From positions 1-27,664 of the forward strand of contig JALWSW010000055.1 of assembly GCA_027080125.1 (NCBI GenBank): a stretch of 27,664 nucleotides of DNA, given 5' to 3'. The translations under genes and the position numbers were made by a program. The notes under the pieces are model-generated. The model worked only from the letters and a program-made list of their open reading frames with translations. It searched no databases and was not told where the DNA came from. The stretch is from Campylobacterales bacterium. Its GTDB lineage: Bacteria; Campylobacterota_A; Desulfurellia; JAADFJ01. Below are positions 8,073 through 16,235 of this stretch, one piece after another. How positions within the stretch are numbered: the stretch's first letter is position 1; the number at the start of each line of letters is the position of its first letter.

Positions 8073-9275
8073 TTATTTTACCAGTTCATTAATGTCAAAC
8101 AACGGAACCATAACCGACATAACGATAAACCCTACTACGGCTCCCAAAAAAAGAATTGATGCAGGTTCTGCTGTTGAGACAATTAACTTTAGCATTTTAT
8201 TAATATCTTTCTCATAATAAATCGCCATTCTTTCCACAAATTCAGAAAGCTTTCCGCTTCTTGCGCCGGTGCTTATACTCGCAATGAACATCGCATCAAA
8301 AAGTTTTGTTTCCTCGAAAGCTTTATCTACAGCCATACCTTCTTCCAGCTTCTCAGCTGCCTCTTTCATTCGTTTGTGAAACAGATGATTGCCTACCACT
8401 TTATAGCTTGATCTGATTGCATCAACCAGAGGAATGCCGGCTTTGAGCTGAAATGCCAAAACGGATGAGAAACGGGTAATCAATATCTTGCGATAGATAA
8501 AAATATCAAGCAAAAAATTTTCTATCGCATTTCTGAAGTTTTCTATTTTTAAATAAGCAATTCTTAAGAGGATAAAAATCGCAACAATAAATATAATCAA
8601 CTCCGCAAAATAGTTTTGCATAAATGCGCCCGCTGAAATGATAATTTTTGTTATTGTAGGAAGCTCTTTATGAAGCGATAAAAAAATATGCTGCATCTTT
8701 GGAACAATGTAAATAAGCAAAAAACTTACAACCCCTACACCTAAACTAAGTATAAATGCCGGATAAGCGGCTGCTGAAATAAGTTTGTTTCTCAGTGCGC
8801 TCTTATTTTCTTCATAACCTGAGATTTTAAACATAATTTTGTATAGATCGCCTGTTTGTTCGGCAATTTCTATCATATTAAGATACAAAGATCCGAAAAT
8901 CTTGGGATAACTTTTAAGCGCAGAGGAAAATTTTACTCCTTCATTCACCTTATCTTTTATATCCAAGAGCTGCTCACGTATACCGCCTTTCATTTGATAT
9001 GCAACAATACGAAGTGCTTCTACAAGCGGTATCGAGCTTTCAAGCAATGTAGCCAGTCTGAAAAACAGATCTGCTCTCTGCTTTTGCGAAACATGAAACC
9101 GTTTTGAGAAAAAGCTTCCTGAGGAAAACGTTTTCTTTTCAATCTTTTGGAGCTTTTCAGGAAATAATCCTTTGTTTTTTAATATCAAAACCGCTTTATC
9201 ACGGGCTTCTGATTCTACGATTCCGTTTTTTTTGCGCCCTTGCCTATCGTAGGCAATATATTTAAATACCGGCAT
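8073..9275 (-). CDS. gspF: Type II secretion inner-membrane platform protein GspF
   Basis: Polytopic core of the assembly platform, 400 aa, the standard length. Starts with the typical N-terminal segment (FKYIAYDRQGRKKNG), then two repeated cytoplasmic helical domains. Three membrane helices are visible at about residues 168-190, 217-240 and 370-392, with the conserved PLF-type end. It couples ATP hydrolysis by GspE to pseudopilin extraction. It begins 4 nt after gspE. Confidence 0.95.
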   Translation of the reverse strand: MPVFKYIAYDRQGRKKNGIVESEARDKAVLILKNKGLFPEKLQKIEKKTFSSGSFFSKRFHVSQKQRADLFFRLATLLESSIPLVEALRIVAYQMKGGIREQLLDIKDKVNEGVKFSSALKSYPKIFGSLYLNMIEIAEQTGDLYKIMFKISGYEENKSALRNKLISAAAYPAFILSLGVGVVSFLLIYIVPKMQHIFLSLHKELPTITKIIISAGAFMQNYFAELIIFIVAIFILLRIAYLKIENFRNAIENFLLDIFIYRKILITRFSSVLAFQLKAGIPLVDAIRSSYKVVGNHLFHKRMKEAAEKLEEGMAVDKAFEETKLFDAMFIASISTGARSGKLSEFVERMAIYYEKDINKMLKLIVSTAEPASILFLGAVVGFIVMSVMVPLFDINELVK

Positions 9276-9279
9276 CTTG

Positions 9280-10752
9280 CTACAATCTTGTTGCCAAAAG
9301 TATTTCTTCCGGTGTTGTTATTCCGGCTTTGACCTTGTTGATTCCGTCTTCGAACATTGTTTTCATACCACCTGAAACCGCAGCCTTTTCAATCTCATTT
9401 GCATCGGCTCTTTGCATTATCTTCTTTTTTATCTCCTCAGTCATATTCATAAATTCAAAAATACCCACACGTCCTGAAACGCCGCTGTTTCTGCAATGGC
9501 TGCATCCTGTTCCTTTCTTATATCGGTCTATAACGATATTATAACCTTTCATTATATCTGCTATCTGACTATCCGGCTCAACCTCTTCTGCGCAATAGCT
9601 GCAATTTCGTCTCACAAGTCTTTGTCCTATAACCATCAATATTGATGAAGCAAGCAAAAACGGCTCAACTCCCATATCTATCAGTCTTGCCAATGTCGTA
9701 GATGCATCGTTAGTATGAAGAGTGGACAGAACCAGATGACCTGTCAGCGATGCGGAAATAGCAGCTTTGGCGGTTTCAACATCTCTTATCTCTCCGACAA
9801 AGATAATATCGGGGTCCTGTCTCAAAAAATATTTAAGCGCGCTTTCAAAGGTAAGACCTATCTGTGGATTAACCTGAACCTGCGCAATTCCGTCCATTCG
9901 ATACTCAATCGGATCCTCTATGGTCATAATATTCTTTTCAACCGTCACTATTTCTCTGATAGCTGAATAGAGCGTGGTTGTTTTGCCTGAGCCGGTAGGT
10001 CCGGTTACCAATATAATCCCGTTTGGATAAGAAAGTTTATCTTTGAATAGTTTGAGCAAATGTTCATCTAACCCAAGATCTGACAATCTGAGCTTATCCT
10101 GATTTGTATCCAAAATTCTCAAAACCGCTTTTTCTCCTGAAACGGTAGGAATAACCGAAACCCTGATGTCAATTGTTTTTGTGCCTACATTTACCCTTAT
10201 AACTCCATCCTGAGGTCTTCTTGATTCGGCAACGTCAAGTCCGGCCATAACCTTTATTCTTGAGATTACAGATTCCTGAATCTTTTTATTATATTTACGA
10301 TATTCCGACAAAACACCGTCTATCCTGAATCTGATGCTAAATTTATCCTTTTGTCCTTCAAGATGTATATCACTTGCGCGCTGCTTTACCGCATTTATAA
10401 TCGCTTTATTTACAAGCTGCACAATAGGAGCATCTGAATATGAGCTTTCAAGAATATTTTCCTCGTCTATGAGCAGTTCTTCGTCTTTTTCGTCCAATAC
10501 GGAATCGGTTTCGATTAAACCGTATATTTCCTCCATTGCCTTTAGAATTTCTTCCTTACTCTTTTGTTCAACAACGGAAATCTTACCAAGCTTGATTCCC
10601 ATATAATCGGCTTTTTTAGCGCCTTCCTCATCAAGTGCCCAAAAATAGATGCGGTTATTCTGGCAATATACAGGTATAAAGCTCTTTTTATCCGAAAATT
10701 GTCTGTAAAACTCTATTGTTTCCTTTGAAAGGGTGGAAAAATCAGTTTTCAT
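9280..10752 (-). CDS. gspE: Type II secretion ATPase GspE
   Basis: Hexameric cytoplasmic ATPase of 490 aa. Visible motifs: Walker A GPTGSGKTTT (251-260), Asp box TIEDPIEY (277-284), Walker B IIFVGEIRD (316-324), His box HLVLSTLHTNDA (339-350), and a tetracysteine zinc site C384-x2-C387 with C417-x2-C420, whose 29-residue spacing is typical of GspE. Residues 106-210 form the N2 domain (SDIHLE, RIDGVL). The N-terminal domain is short and lacks the MshEN motif repeats of c-di-GMP-binding relatives. The ATG overlaps gspD by 11 nt. Confidence 0.96.
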   Translation of the reverse strand: MKTDFSTLSKETIEFYRQFSDKKSFIPVYCQNNRIYFWALDEEGAKKADYMGIKLGKISVVEQKSKEEILKAMEEIYGLIETDSVLDEKDEELLIDEENILESSYSDAPIVQLVNKAIINAVKQRASDIHLEGQKDKFSIRFRIDGVLSEYRKYNKKIQESVISRIKVMAGLDVAESRRPQDGVIRVNVGTKTIDIRVSVIPTVSGEKAVLRILDTNQDKLRLSDLGLDEHLLKLFKDKLSYPNGIILVTGPTGSGKTTTLYSAIREIVTVEKNIMTIEDPIEYRMDGIAQVQVNPQIGLTFESALKYFLRQDPDIIFVGEIRDVETAKAAISASLTGHLVLSTLHTNDASTTLARLIDMGVEPFLLASSILMVIGQRLVRRNCSYCAEEVEPDSQIADIMKGYNIVIDRYKKGTGCSHCRNSGVSGRVGIFEFMNMTEEIKKKIMQRADANEIEKAAVSGGMKTMFEDGINKVKAGITTPEEILLATRL

Positions 10753-12613
10753 TATGATTATTCTGCTTTGAAAGTTTCTTCAATTCCTTCTGGTTGTTTA
10801 TAATTTTTGCGGTTAAAAAGATCATGAGATTTGTTTTTTCCGACTGCACCTTTTTATATTTGAAAAGCTCACCCAGTAACGGAACAGAAGAAAGCAACGG
10901 AACGCCTTGATTTGTATAGGTTTTATCGTTTTTGATTAATCCGCTTATCAAAATCTTTTCTCCATTAGCCAAAGATAGCTTGGTTTTTGTAGTTCTGGTC
11001 AAGGTCACCGGTGCAGCCTCAGTCGAACTGCCAACGCTGCTGGTAACTTTTTTTATCTCTATGTCTGTGTCCATAATAACTTTACCATTGCTTATATGAG
11101 GCAGAACAGTTAATTTGATTCCTACATCTCTGTAATCATAGGAAAATATAGGATTGCCGTTTGTGTCATATTTTTGAGAAATCAGAAACGGTCTGTTTTC
11201 TCCTACAAAGATACTGGCTTTTTGATTATCAAGCGTAATAATATGCGGATTTGAAAGAATATTTATACCCTGTTTTTGCTTAAGTGCATTAAGAAGCATT
11301 CCAAGCGTGGGAAATTTGGTTCCCTGATAAGTAACAACGTTACCCAAAATTCCAAGACTGAACCCTCCGGGAATGGCTGTCAACTGATTATTGTTTAATA
11401 TAGAATTTTGCAGATTTGCCAATGTCCCTGTCGTGGAATTATTAGTAAAACCCACATTGCTGCCCTTTGATGCAACTCCTGACCACTCAATACCAAATTC
11501 AGAAAGTTTCGAGAGGCTTGTTTCAAGAATCAGCGCCTCAACGTATACCTGTTTTAGCGGGATATCAAGCTTAGATATCAGTTTTTCTATCTTGTCATAA
11601 ATCTCAGGTGAGCCCAAAACGATAATCGAGTTGGTGGCACTATCATATGAGATTGAACTTTTTTTAAATAACGGATTCTTAGAAAGAAGTTTCATAATTA
11701 TATTATAAACATCCTTTGCTACCGCATTTTTAAGATAAAAAACCTTTTGAGCCTTCTGACCTTTAAGATGTTCCACAATTTGCTCAACCAACTTTTTTAT
11801 ATATATCGAGTTCTGCTCTCTTGAGGCAATCATAATCGAATTGCTTGCTGTTTCATTGAATATAATGGGACGATATGACAGATCGCTTCTTGCTGCAATA
11901 TTGCTGAAAAATCCTTTCAACTCATTGGCAACAATTTTGCTTGATACCCCTTTAATCGGAAACAGATTTATGTTATACGATTGGCTTTTATCAATATCTT
12001 TAACGAGTTTTTCCATCTGAACCACTTTATTTTGGGAATCCGTTATAATAAGTGCATTTAAACCTGAGACCGCATCCACATGTCCGAAACTGGAAACAAG
12101 ATGCATTAAAGGTAGCTTGAGTTTTGAAACCGCTACATTTTTTAATCGTATTATAGTGGTAATCACAGAGTTGGAAGCAGCTTTAAGGGAAGATTGATAC
12201 GGCGCTCCGATGTTTCGAAGACTATTTACCCTTATAATTACAATGTTTTTCCCTTTTTTTACACTGACAAGACCGTTTTCTTTCAGAACGGAATGAAGAA
12301 TTTTTATAAGATCGTCATTGCTCAAAGCAAGAGGTGAATATATCGTGACTTTAATATTTTTTGGAATGATCGAAGATTCGAAGCTAAAATTATGATTGGT
12401 GCGTTTGGATACAAATTTTATAAAATCTTCAAAGTTAACATTATTTAAATAGGTATTCAATTCTTTTTGAGCATAAGATACAGGGGGAAACAAAAGTGAA
12501 AAAAGTATCGCTATATAAACTATTTTCTTAGCCAAATAACCGTTTTTACCAATTAGTTGTGTTATCAAACCTGCCATTCTCTTTTTTAATAACCCGTTTT
12601 TATTAATCGACAC
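10742..12613 (-). CDS. gspD: Type II secretion outer-membrane secretin GspD
   Basis: Secretin forming the outer-membrane channel, 623 aa. A long N-terminus leads into a signal peptide (hydrophobic 31-44, likely cleavage after SYA48). N0 spans about 50-128, N1-N3 about 150-350, and the beta-barrel secretin domain about 355-600 with the signature VPLLSSVPLLGELF (571-584). The GTG start at 12613 is fixed by GGAGG 7 nt upstream, although it gives an unusually long n-region; a Met at residue 13 is an alternative without a visible ribosome site. No pilotin gene is nearby. It follows gspC by 21 nt. Confidence 0.95.
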   Translation of the reverse strand: MSINKNGLLKKRMAGLITQLIGKNGYLAKKIVYIAILFSLLFPPVSYAQKELNTYLNNVNFEDFIKFVSKRTNHNFSFESSIIPKNIKVTIYSPLALSNDDLIKILHSVLKENGLVSVKKGKNIVIIRVNSLRNIGAPYQSSLKAASNSVITTIIRLKNVAVSKLKLPLMHLVSSFGHVDAVSGLNALIITDSQNKVVQMEKLVKDIDKSQSYNINLFPIKGVSSKIVANELKGFFSNIAARSDLSYRPIIFNETASNSIMIASREQNSIYIKKLVEQIVEHLKGQKAQKVFYLKNAVAKDVYNIIMKLLSKNPLFKKSSISYDSATNSIIVLGSPEIYDKIEKLISKLDIPLKQVYVEALILETSLSKLSEFGIEWSGVASKGSNVGFTNNSTTGTLANLQNSILNNNQLTAIPGGFSLGILGNVVTYQGTKFPTLGMLLNALKQKQGINILSNPHIITLDNQKASIFVGENRPFLISQKYDTNGNPIFSYDYRDVGIKLTVLPHISNGKVIMDTDIEIKKVTSSVGSSTEAAPVTLTRTTKTKLSLANGEKILISGLIKNDKTYTNQGVPLLSSVPLLGELFKYKKVQSEKTNLMIFLTAKIINNQKELKKLSKQNNHNEN

Positions 12614-12634
12614 TTTGTTTCCTCCGCTATTGAA

Positions 12635-13459
12635 TTATTCAACTTCCACAAATATGGTTTTCTTCTTACCGTTTCTTAATATGTCAAGATTTACGCTTGT
12701 CATATTGGACAGTTGAGAATAAAGACTCATCATTTGCATTGTATTGCTTGTTGGTCTTCCGTTTACACTTACAATAATGTCTCCTCTCTTTATACCTATT
12801 TTGTTTAAAATAGAAGCCTTGCTAAGATAGGAAATTCTGTATCCGATTGTTTTAGTTCCTTTGAAATAAGGATTTATCTGGACGTTTTTCAGAAATCTGT
12901 TAAAGTCGGAAAGTTTTTTTCTCAATGTAGCTTTCTGTATTGTTATACGCTCTATAGTATTGTAATTGATGTCCGGGCTAATGTATTTTTCGAATACTGA
13001 TTTCATTTCGTATGTTTTTATGGTAAATTTCTTTATCTGCCCTGTAATCTTGTTTTTCAAATAAACAGTTGAGTCAACGATATTTTTTAGATACCACCCA
13101 TCTACAGCGGTTTTTTTACCCACAATCAGCAAGGGTTTATCCTTCTTTTTAAACAAAGCCACCGGTGATTTACCGCGCATAAAACCAACGAGACTGTAAC
13201 CGTCTATAGTTGAAGTCTTTGGCGAATTACTATTTTTTGAAACAAGCCGTGGTTGTAGCTCGCCTACATATGCATTAAGCGGATTACTTTTGACAATATC
13301 TTCTATCATCGATCTATCACCATCAATATTTTTGATTGATATTTTCCTGATAATCACTTTATGTAAAGGAGGTCTTACTTTATATTCAAGAAAACCTGAT
13401 ATCAGATATGCTATAGAAAGTCCAAAAAACAAAGGGTATATCAGATATAACTGTTTCAT
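12635..13459 (-). CDS. gspC: Type II secretion protein GspC (HR and PDZ domains)
   Basis: First gene of the T2SS operon, 274 aa. One N-terminal membrane helix (about 5-24), a proline-containing linker, an HR domain (about 88-155, beginning YSLVGFMRGKSPVALF) that contacts the GspD N0 domain, and a C-terminal PDZ domain (about 195-274, with GIKRGDIIVSVNGRP). This is the full GspC layout; many relatives have a coiled coil in place of PDZ. No Shine-Dalgarno sequence precedes the ATG; the promoter -10 box ends 7 nt upstream, suggesting a leaderless message. Confidence 0.93.
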   Translation of the reverse strand: MKQLYLIYPLFFGLSIAYLISGFLEYKVRPPLHKVIIRKISIKNIDGDRSMIEDIVKSNPLNAYVGELQPRLVSKNSNSPKTSTIDGYSLVGFMRGKSPVALFKKKDKPLLIVGKKTAVDGWYLKNIVDSTVYLKNKITGQIKKFTIKTYEMKSVFEKYISPDINYNTIERITIQKATLRKKLSDFNRFLKNVQINPYFKGTKTIGYRISYLSKASILNKIGIKRGDIIVSVNGRPTSNTMQMMSLYSQLSNMTSVNLDILRNGKKKTIFVEVE

Positions 13460-13466
13460 CGGCGCT

Positions 13467-13494
13467 ATTTTATATAATCTTCTATCGTAGTCAA
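13467..13494 (-). promoter_or_regulatory. Sigma70-like promoter of the gsp operon, leaderless geometry
   Basis: On the minus strand, TTGACT (13494-13489), a 16-nt spacer, and TAAAAT (13472-13467), each 5/6 to consensus. Only 7 nt (AGCGCCG) separate the -10 box from the gspC ATG, so transcription should begin at or next to the start codon. No purine-rich ribosome site fits in the space. Confidence 0.65.
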
Positions 13495-13559
13495 GCAGAT
13501 GCGAATATCATCATTATAATCAGAGGGATGATTTCACCTTAATCTACTTTCTTCCCTAA

Positions 13560-13580
13560 CAGAAAATACCAAATTTTCCG
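13560..13580 (-). terminator. Weak hairpin downstream of the GAF-MCP gene
   Basis: An 8-bp imperfect stem (GAAAAT pairing with ATTTTC plus flanking C-G and G-U) with a 5-nt loop lies 10-30 nt after the stop of the last che-operon gene. It has no following T-run, so termination strength is doubtful. The rest of the 130-nt gap holds only the gspC promoter. Confidence 0.2.
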
Positions 13581-13589
13581 TTATAAAAT

Positions 13590-14684
13590 TTATTGCAGAG
13601 CCTGCTTCATGTTTTCAGATTCGTTGGAAACATCATTTGCAGAAACGCTGAGCAGTTCTATTTTGCTTGCCTGTTCTTCGGTAAGTTTGTCAAGAGTTCT
13701 TATCTGATCAAACAATCCGCCGGTTGCATGTTTGATTTCATCAATAGCAGTCTTGATGTTTTCCGAATCACCTGCTGTTTTATTGCTTAGCTCTCTTATT
13801 GCATCAGCGACTACACTAAAGCTTTTTCCTGCGTTCCCGGCTCTTGCCGCTTCTATTGTTGCGTTTAAGGACAAAAGATTTGTTTCTCTTGCTACCGATT
13901 CGATAGATTCCGTGATCTTATCGATACCTTCTACTTTCTGCATTACGGTTTCACCCATTCTGGAAAGATTTTTACCTGTTTCGTAAAGTTTTTCTACCAT
14001 TTTTGCAAATGCATCCGATGCATTTTTCAGCTTTTTTTGTATATTATCCAGATTCTCAGCAATTTCTTCTGCAGCTTTTTGTTTTCTTTCAAGTTCGCGC
14101 ATCTTATGCTGTATCTGCTCGTTTAATCTTTTCGATTCATTCAACTGATGCATGTTGGTGATTCTGCCGGATGCCAGATGGGCGAAAAGGGTCAATATTT
14201 GAATATCATCGTCGTTAATAGGTTCTTTCTTAAACTTATTATCTATCCCGATGACACCAAACGGTTTGTCATTCATAGTCAAAGGCAGGATGATAAATGA
14301 TTTTGATCTTATGGCTCTTATTTTTGCAACCTCTTTTGAAACCCTGTACTCAGGAGGCAGCTTCTGGTTTTTCTTTATCCAGCGCGGTTTCATATCAGAA
14401 TATACCAAAAAAAGTACCCCGCTGCTTTTGTCTATCGGAGCTCTTATCGATTCAAGCGGTTCACCTTCGTTTCCGATCGATTTTACGCATTGAAGCCACC
14501 CGTTTTGCGCAATAAGTATATTTACTCTGTCAAATCCCAATATCTCGTGAGCAGCATCGGCAATTTTGTCATAAAGTTCTTCCATAGTTCCAGCCGTTAC
14601 CAAATCGGCAGCAACTTTTGTTAAATTGGCAGCCTGTTGTTTATAATCGCCTTTTTTTCGTTTAAACAGTTTTATTATGGACAT
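13590..14684 (-). CDS. Soluble methyl-accepting chemotaxis protein with GAF sensor
   Basis: Cytoplasmic chemoreceptor, 364 aa, with no membrane segment. A GAF domain spans about residues 20-180, a charged coiled coil 180-215, and an MCP signalling hairpin 215-364. The tip is at 267-285 (ETNLLSLNATIEAARAG), where most receptors read QTNLLALNAAIEAARAGE; the later VVADEVR motif reads VVADAIR. No clear methylation-site pairs or C-terminal CheR-tether pentapeptide are seen. AGGTGG precedes the ATG by 4 nt, and it follows cheB by 14 nt, making it the operon's dedicated receptor. The ligand of the GAF domain is unknown. Confidence 0.88.
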   Translation of the reverse strand: MSIIKLFKRKKGDYKQQAANLTKVAADLVTAGTMEELYDKIADAAHEILGFDRVNILIAQNGWLQCVKSIGNEGEPLESIRAPIDKSSGVLFLVYSDMKPRWIKKNQKLPPEYRVSKEVAKIRAIRSKSFIILPLTMNDKPFGVIGIDNKFKKEPINDDDIQILTLFAHLASGRITNMHQLNESKRLNEQIQHKMRELERKQKAAEEIAENLDNIQKKLKNASDAFAKMVEKLYETGKNLSRMGETVMQKVEGIDKITESIESVARETNLLSLNATIEAARAGNAGKSFSVVADAIRELSNKTAGDSENIKTAIDEIKHATGGLFDQIRTLDKLTEEQASKIELLSVSANDVSNESENMKQALQ

Positions 14685-14698
14685 TTTACCACCTATTA

Positions 14699-15742
14699 TT
14701 AATCGGATTTACAAAAGTTGAGAAGCTTTTGAGGTATTAGCTCAAGCGGCAGAACCTCATCGGCTGCACCCAAGTCAATTGCTTCAGCTGGCATACCAAA
14801 AACAACGCAGGTTTCCTTATTCTGAGCTATCGTCTTTGCTCCTGCCTGCTTCATTTTTAGCAATCCGTCCGCTCCGTCTTTACCCATACCTGTAAATATT
14901 GCACCAACGGCATTTGCGCCTGCATATTTTGCAACGGAGTTAAAAAGAACATCCACAGCAGGACGCTGGTGATGAACCAAAGGACCATCGGTTATTCTCA
15001 CAATGTATCTTGCCCCGCTTCTTGTCAACATCATATGAAAGTTTCCGGGAGCAATAAGGGCTGTGCCGGGTAAAACCGCATCTCCGTCGGCTGCTTCTTT
15101 AACGGTAATCATGGATATCGAGTTAACCTGATCGGCATAACTTTTTGTAAACAACGGAGGCATATGCTGAACGATTACTATTCCCGGGCTTGCTTTTGGC
15201 ATATGAGATAATACAAAACGCAATGCTTCGGTACCGCCGGTTGAAGCTCCAAGCGCAATAATTTTGTTTGTTGTCTGTTTCAATGAAAGCGATGAGGAGA
15301 TTTTCAGACTGTTTGACATCTTTCTTTCTCTCAGGCTAATCATTTTTTTCAGATTGACCTTAGCTGCAGCCCTTATCTTTTCTATAAGCTGCTCGCTCAT
15401 CTGTCCAACCGTAAAAGATGAGCCAGGCTTGGCCATCACTTCAACCGCTCCAAGCTCAAGTGCCTGAATGGCAACTTTGCTTCCCTTAGGCGTCAGGGAA
15501 CTTACAATTATAACAGGAATCGGGTAAAATTTCATAAGTTTATCCAAAAAAGTTATTCCATCCATGCGCGGCATTTCAACATCAAGTGTTATTACATCAG
15601 GTTTGAGTTTGACAATCATATCTCTGGCAACAAATGGGTCCGGAGCGGCACCTACAACCGATATATCAGGAGCTTTTGCAAGCTCTGTTTTAAAAATTTT
15701 TCTTACAACCGCAGAATCATCTACAACCAAAACCTTAATCAT
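14699..15742 (-). CDS. cheB: Chemotaxis response regulator methylesterase/deamidase CheB
   Basis: 347 aa from the ATG at 15742, preceded by AAGGGGAC; a longer frame from 15775 lies inside the upstream gene. The receiver domain (1-120) has acidic pocket D8/D9, phosphorylation site D54 (TLDVEMP), S81 or S82, and K105. The C-terminal esterase (160-345) shows the triad S167 (GASTGG), H193 (QHMP) and D289 (GMGKDGADGL), all near the Salmonella CheB positions. It hydrolyses receptor glutamyl methyl esters after phosphorylation by CheA. The start overlaps the end of the CheD-like gene by 8 nt. Confidence 0.96.
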   Translation of the reverse strand: MIKVLVVDDSAVVRKIFKTELAKAPDISVVGAAPDPFVARDMIVKLKPDVITLDVEMPRMDGITFLDKLMKFYPIPVIIVSSLTPKGSKVAIQALELGAVEVMAKPGSSFTVGQMSEQLIEKIRAAAKVNLKKMISLRERKMSNSLKISSSLSLKQTTNKIIALGASTGGTEALRFVLSHMPKASPGIVIVQHMPPLFTKSYADQVNSISMITVKEAADGDAVLPGTALIAPGNFHMMLTRSGARYIVRITDGPLVHHQRPAVDVLFNSVAKYAGANAVGAIFTGMGKDGADGLLKMKQAGAKTIAQNKETCVVFGMPAEAIDLGAADEVLPLELIPQKLLNFCKSD

Positions 15743-16235
15743 ATCCGTCCCCTTTTTTATATGGGTACCAATCATATTCTCTTATACGCTCCGAGTTAAT
15801 AATCGCTATCTCATCGGTCTGATTAAAATAAACCAGTTTTCTACCTATATGCCCTCCGGCATCGATCTTTGTGATCTTGATTCCAAGTCGTTTGAGAGTT
15901 TTTTTTGCCTGTTCTATATTGGATTTTCCCACCGACTCACCCGGTTTATCCGAACCTCCCAAAATTTTTGATACTATATCGGTTTTCTTTGACCCGAACT
16001 GAATCATTGAATTGTAGATGGAAAGTATAGATACATTTCCATACTCAACTGTAGCATTGCTTGCGTTTTCGGTTCTGGGATAGATAAAATGAACTGCTCC
16101 CCCATAACGCAATCGCACATCATGCATCGTAACCATAACAGCATTGCCTAATACGGCATATATTACCGTAGGTTCACGCGATACTATCAGATATCCCGGT
16201 TTGATAAGTGTTTTATGTGCCAGCGGGAAATTCAT
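15735..16235 (-). CDS. CheD-like protein lacking catalytic Cys and Thr
   Basis: 166 aa with the CheD fold pattern: an N-terminal strand, YAVLGNAVMVTMHD where CheD has T-x-GLGSCV-x-D, and GGAVHF where CheD has its catalytic His. Aligned with Thermotoga CheD (T21, C27, H44), the positions here are Y26, A32 and H49, so the nucleophile and the threonine are lost while spacing and His remain. It is therefore unlikely to deamidate receptors but may still bind them or CheC/CheX-type partners. The start ATG overlaps the HDOD stop by 1 nt, with GGAG upstream. It is a paralogue of the intact CheD two genes upstream. Confidence 0.8.
   Translation of the reverse strand: MNFPLAHKTLIKPGYLIVSREPTVIYAVLGNAVMVTMHDVRLRYGGAVHFIYPRTENASNATVEYGNVSILSIYNSMIQFGSKKTDIVSKILGGSDKPGESVGKSNIEQAKKTLKRLGIKITKIDAGGHIGRKLVYFNQTDEIAIINSERIREYDWYPYKKGDGYD

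Noticed and set aside
13500..13540. ATCATC/GATGAT repeat in the gap before gspC as regulatory site
   Set aside because: The arms are six bases around a 15-nt loop, which is expected by chance in this composition.
15564..15971. 135-codon frame opposite cheB and the CheD-like gene
   Set aside because: It crosses a gene junction on the other strand and has no family resemblance.
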